Assembly: GCA_020635395.1 (NCBI GenBank)
Contig: JACJZV010000002.1
Span: 496,001-560,000 of the forward strand
Reading direction: 5' to 3'
Origin: Flavobacteriales bacterium
GTDB lineage: Bacteria > Bacteroidota > Bacteroidia > NS11-12g > UBA9320
Length of the DNA: 64,000 nt
Below are positions 61,782 through 64,000 of the stretch, piece after piece (position 1 is the stretch's first letter; every line of letters begins with the position of its first letter). The notes under the pieces were generated by a model. It was not told the DNA's origin. It saw only the letters and a program-made list of their open reading frames with translations, and searched no databases. The translations under genes and the position numbers were made by a program.

Positions 61782-62594
61782 TCAATAACCGGCAGATCCG
61801 GCAATGGCCAAATCACGGCTGTGCATCGTCATTACTGGTACTGAACTATTGTTAATGATGTCTTGAGAATAATTTCCCATTATTAATCCTCTGCTTTCTG
61901 TGTCGGACATAATCATTATCAACCCGGCCTTTACTGTTTTACTATATTCCAAAATTTTCTTCGGAACATCCACCCCAAACTCGCTGGCAACAGACGACTT
62001 TACCCCACGTTCGGTTAAGAATTTTTGGGTTTGCTTTAAGTATGCTTTCAAACGCATCTTTACTCGAGGTCCTTTTCGTTTTGAAACGGCAAGTATGTGT
62101 ACGGTGGCGTTGAATGCCTTGGCCAAAACGGCAGCATAAGGCACCTTCTGTCGGGTAGCATCGCTATCGTCTATCGGAAGTAGAATGTCTCGCAAATCAT
62201 ACTCTTTGGTGGTTTCTTGAATGGTAATTACCGGACAATTGGAAGCACTAACAATTCGATATGCATTGCTACCAATCCAAAACGGTTGCCAACCTCTATT
62301 TCCGTGAGAACCCACCACAATTAAATCGGCACCAATTTCTCTTTCTAACGTGCTGAGTTCTGTACTTACTTTTCCCGATTTTGAAATAAACTCAAACTCG
62401 ACGTTGTATTTGCCACAAATTTCTCTAACAAGTGCCTCAATATCAGCCACAGAGCCTTTCTCTTCTCTTAGCACATATAAAACGTGCAACTTAGAACCAA
62501 ATCTGTGAGCCGTTTCGGCTGATTTTTTCAAAGCAATTTGAGCAGACATTGAGTTATCAAACCCAACAAGAATGTTTTTGAACTTAATTTCCAT
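61782..62594 (-). CDS. tandem universal stress protein
   Basis: Two UspA domains in one 270-residue chain. The first: KNILVGFDNSMSAQIALKKSAE, LHVLYVL, and LIVVGSHGNRGWQPFWIGSNAYRIVSASNCPVITI, with the ATP-binding pattern G-x2-G-x9-G(S) present. The second: DILLPIDDSDATRQKVPYAAVLA and LIMIMSDTESRGLIMGNYSQDIINNSSVPVMTM, in which that glycine pattern is degraded. The first domain likely binds ATP and the second is structural. Role: stress survival; no partner gene is close. The start is ATG 62594, an in-frame TTG three codons upstream being less likely. Confidence 0.9.
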   Translation of the reverse strand: MEIKFKNILVGFDNSMSAQIALKKSAETAHRFGSKLHVLYVLREEKGSVADIEALVREICGKYNVEFEFISKSGKVSTELSTLEREIGADLIVVGSHGNRGWQPFWIGSNAYRIVSASNCPVITIQETTKEYDLRDILLPIDDSDATRQKVPYAAVLAKAFNATVHILAVSKRKGPRVKMRLKAYLKQTQKFLTERGVKSSVASEFGVDVPKKILEYSKTVKAGLIMIMSDTESRGLIMGNYSQDIINNSSVPVMTMHSRDLAIAGSAGY

Positions 62595-62674
62595 ACAACA
62601 CAATTTTAGAGATAACGAAAATACGGGAATAATTTTATTTAATCAAAAGCGATGAAAATCAAAGCTTCTGCTCA

Positions 62675-63031
62675 TCAATCCCACAAGGCCTGCAAACGCA
62701 CATCCACATCATAAACACCGCGTTCTTGAATATCGGTGGAGAACGAAAAACGGTCTCGTGGATACAGATTTACATTAAAGGTTTGAAAAACGGAAGAAAT
62801 GTAATATCCATATTCATCGTAAAGCATTATTTCAATTTCGGCTGAACTTATGAAAGTATTGCCATCGTTTATTATGTCGCCATCTACCTCCACGGTGCGG
62901 GCACCTGCCCAAAAATCATATTGCACTACGGCTTGAGGAGGGTCGTAAACATAAAAGTCGTCTTCCACACATCCATTCAAACTCAAAATGGAAAGACTTG
63001 CAATAATAAAAGAGTAAAAAAATCGTCTCAT
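62675..63031 (-). CDS. small secreted lipoprotein of unknown function
   Basis: A 118-residue lipoprotein: lipobox SLNGC (Cys21) after a hydrophobic signal (YSFIIASLSILSLNGC). The mature part is an acidic Ig-like or FxLYD-type beta domain (VQYDFWAGARTVEVDGDIINDGN, IEIMLYDEYGYYISSVFQTFNV, RFSFSTDIQERGVYDVDVR). Fibronectin-like binding is the likely role. It is monocistronic by spacing. No homologue can be named from sequence alone. Confidence 0.75.
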   Translation of the reverse strand: MRRFFYSFIIASLSILSLNGCVEDDFYVYDPPQAVVQYDFWAGARTVEVDGDIINDGNTFISSAEIEIMLYDEYGYYISSVFQTFNVNLYPRDRFSFSTDIQERGVYDVDVRLQALWD

Positions 63032-63149
63032 AATTTATACACATTTAAGTTAAACAATCCGACTAAACCCTTTGCAAACAGTAGCAGTTAGGCTTTTAAG
63101 CCGCTTATCGTTGAGCATAATCCAAAAACCAATCCAGAATGATTTTTGC

Positions 63150-63157
63150 TACTTTTG
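63150..63157 (+). promoter_or_regulatory. -7 promoter element
   Basis: TACTTTTG ends 4 bases before the ATG of the lipoprotein gene at 63162. Confidence 0.4.
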
Positions 63158-63161
63158 AAAT

Positions 63162-63758
63162 ATGAAAACTTTATCTCTTCTTTTCCTTATCATTTTAAGC
63201 CTTTCTTCTTGTGCATTGTTTAAATCTAAGAAAACAAAAACTGCCTCCCCAACGGCAGAAGCCACGCCAGTGAAATTGCCAAAAGACCTTCCCACATTAG
63301 ATACTGTATTTGAAGCAGAACCAGCGGAAGATGTAATTGTGATGGCCTATAGCGAGGTTGGAAATGCCTTTTTATCGTCGCTCAAAAACGGCAATACCAA
63401 TTCGCTAAAACCATTTATGGCAGATGTTTCGGTGGCCAAAACACTATCGCCAAAAGAAACCAAAGGCATGACCGACAAGGAAATTGAAAACAAAATGCTT
63501 ACATCGTTGCATGCCCGATTCGATGATAATTTTAATAAACTGATTGCAGCCGCCAAAGAAAATAAGGTTGATTTGGCACCATTGCGTTTATTGAACTGCA
63601 TTTACCACGAAACCACTGACCCACAAACAGTTCCGCGGGCTTTAACTATAGAAATTGGCACTTCAACTGCGAAATATAGTATTCCAGTAACGGTTATTAA
63701 CTTAGCAAACAAAACTTATATTTTTGAAATACTGAAAACAACCGGCGTTTTTAATTAA
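63162..63758 (+). CDS. lipoprotein of unknown function
   Basis: A 198-residue lipoprotein: lipobox LSSC (Cys17), then KKTKTASPTAEATP, a linker rich in Thr, Pro and Ala, and about 140 residues that look alpha/beta (SEVGNAFLSSLKNGNTNSLKPFMAD, MLTSLHARFDDNFNKLIAAAKENK, ALTIEIGTSTAKYSIPVTVIN). The order helix-helix-strand near the end resembles NTF2-like or DUF3887-type domains, but I could not assign it. The next gene is convergent. Confidence 0.75.
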   Translation: MKTLSLLFLIILSLSSCALFKSKKTKTASPTAEATPVKLPKDLPTLDTVFEAEPAEDVIVMAYSEVGNAFLSSLKNGNTNSLKPFMADVSVAKTLSPKETKGMTDKEIENKMLTSLHARFDDNFNKLIAAAKENKVDLAPLRLLNCIYHETTDPQTVPRALTIEIGTSTAKYSIPVTVINLANKTYIFEILKTTGVFN

Positions 63759-63769
63759 ACCTCAATCTT

Positions 63770-64000
63770 TCAACGCATTAGGTTTTTTATTTTGTAGAAA
63801 ATCTCATTGTTTTCATAAAAACCTTGAAAATTTTCAGCTCCCGGACCATAAGCCATCACAGGAATTAATGTAGCCGTGTGGCCTCCGGTAATAAACTTTG
63901 GTTGAACGGCATTATAATTCTCTTTTGTGTTGCCATTTTTGTCGGTATAGTCTTGTGCAACGAGTGCCAAACCACCTGTTTCGTGGTCGGCAGTTACAAT
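63770..64000 (-). CDS. alkaline phosphatase, C-terminal part
   Basis: The frame is open to the window edge, so only 76 residues are visible. They contain the alkaline phosphatase zinc motif ITADHETGG and, after a spacer, GGHTATLIPVMAYGPGAENFQGFYENNEIFYKI, whose His is the third zinc ligand. These enzymes hydrolyse phosphomonoesters outside the cytoplasm; the signal peptide and nucleophilic Ser are outside the window. It converges on the lipoprotein gene, with 11 bases between the stops. Confidence 0.93.
   Translation of the reverse strand: MVTADHETGGLALVAQDYTDKNGNTKENYNAVQPKFITGGHTATLIPVMAYGPGAENFQGFYENNEIFYKIKNLMR

Noticed and set aside
1..64000. CRISPR array, prophage or insertion sequence
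   Set aside because: No regularly spaced short repeats, transposase, integrase or phage structural motif was seen on either strand.

Overview
The window looks like a chromosomal segment from a member of the Bacteroidota, most like a gliding, aerobic Flavobacteriales-type organism. The evidence is the low GC content, signal peptides feeding proteins with type IX secretion system (T9SS) C-terminal sorting domains of both type A and type B, the gliding lipoproteins GldH and a GldI-like FKBP isomerase, several Bacteroidota-only families (DUF2723, DUF4834, DUF4476, DUF6428-like, DUF7009-like), promoter elements of the TAnnTTTG type, and a CarB that ends before the allosteric domain. No phage, insertion sequence, CRISPR array or plasmid gene is visible.

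0-10 kb: the 3' end of mnmA, a secreted protein, an unusual P-domain plus lysyl-oxidase protein with the complete copper and quinone-cofactor residue set, a glycosyltransferase, a metallophosphoesterase, a MarR regulator broken by one frameshift and two stops next to an intact YceI gene, an M1 aminopeptidase lipoprotein, a low-complexity secreted protein and a Dps-like ferritin.

10-25 kb: a 2OG-Fe(II) oxygenase, a DUF2723 membrane glycosyltransferase, rlmB, two alpha/beta hydrolases, carB with a recognisable promoter, a DUF4834 protein, a type II NADH dehydrogenase, a LamG/Cys-repeat T9SS cargo, a secreted protein and a CAT-anticodon tRNA (probably Ile2). Beside the tRNA lies a second partial copy of its 5' half, interrupted by a palindromic element.

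25-37 kb: ndk, then a tightly overlapping series nrnA, gldI-like, rfbB, rfbA and an ABC exporter (cyclic nucleotide/oligonucleotide turnover, periplasmic folding, dTDP-sugar supply and export), then thiL, comF, and a three-gene unit of ECF sigma factor, membrane-anchored barrel protein and T9SS cargo.

37-53 kb: a single-chain UvrD-type helicase with a PD-(D/E)XK Fe-S nuclease, an SLT-like protein, a DUF4476 protein, a fused alpha/beta 2-oxoacid dehydrogenase E1 carrying a short repeated sequence at the start of each half, kynureninase, a large PKD/T9SS type B cargo whose 3' half has clearly higher GC than its 5' half, an ArsR plus DUF6428-like pair with a palindromic operator, a long amidophosphoribosyltransferase, and two lineage-specific hypothetical genes.

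53-64 kb: gcvT, moeA, moaA and a DUF7009-like gene in one leftward unit; gldH, lpdA, a WG-repeat protein and aroQ rightward; a cytochrome P450 translationally coupled to a stand-alone E2-type acyltransferase; a tandem universal stress protein; two small lipoproteins; and the 3' end of an alkaline phosphatase. Most of the window is core metabolism. The best candidates for new biology are the lysyl oxidase, the P450/acyltransferase pair, the sigma/barrel/cargo unit, the tRNA-flanking palindromic insertion and the mosaic T9SS gene.
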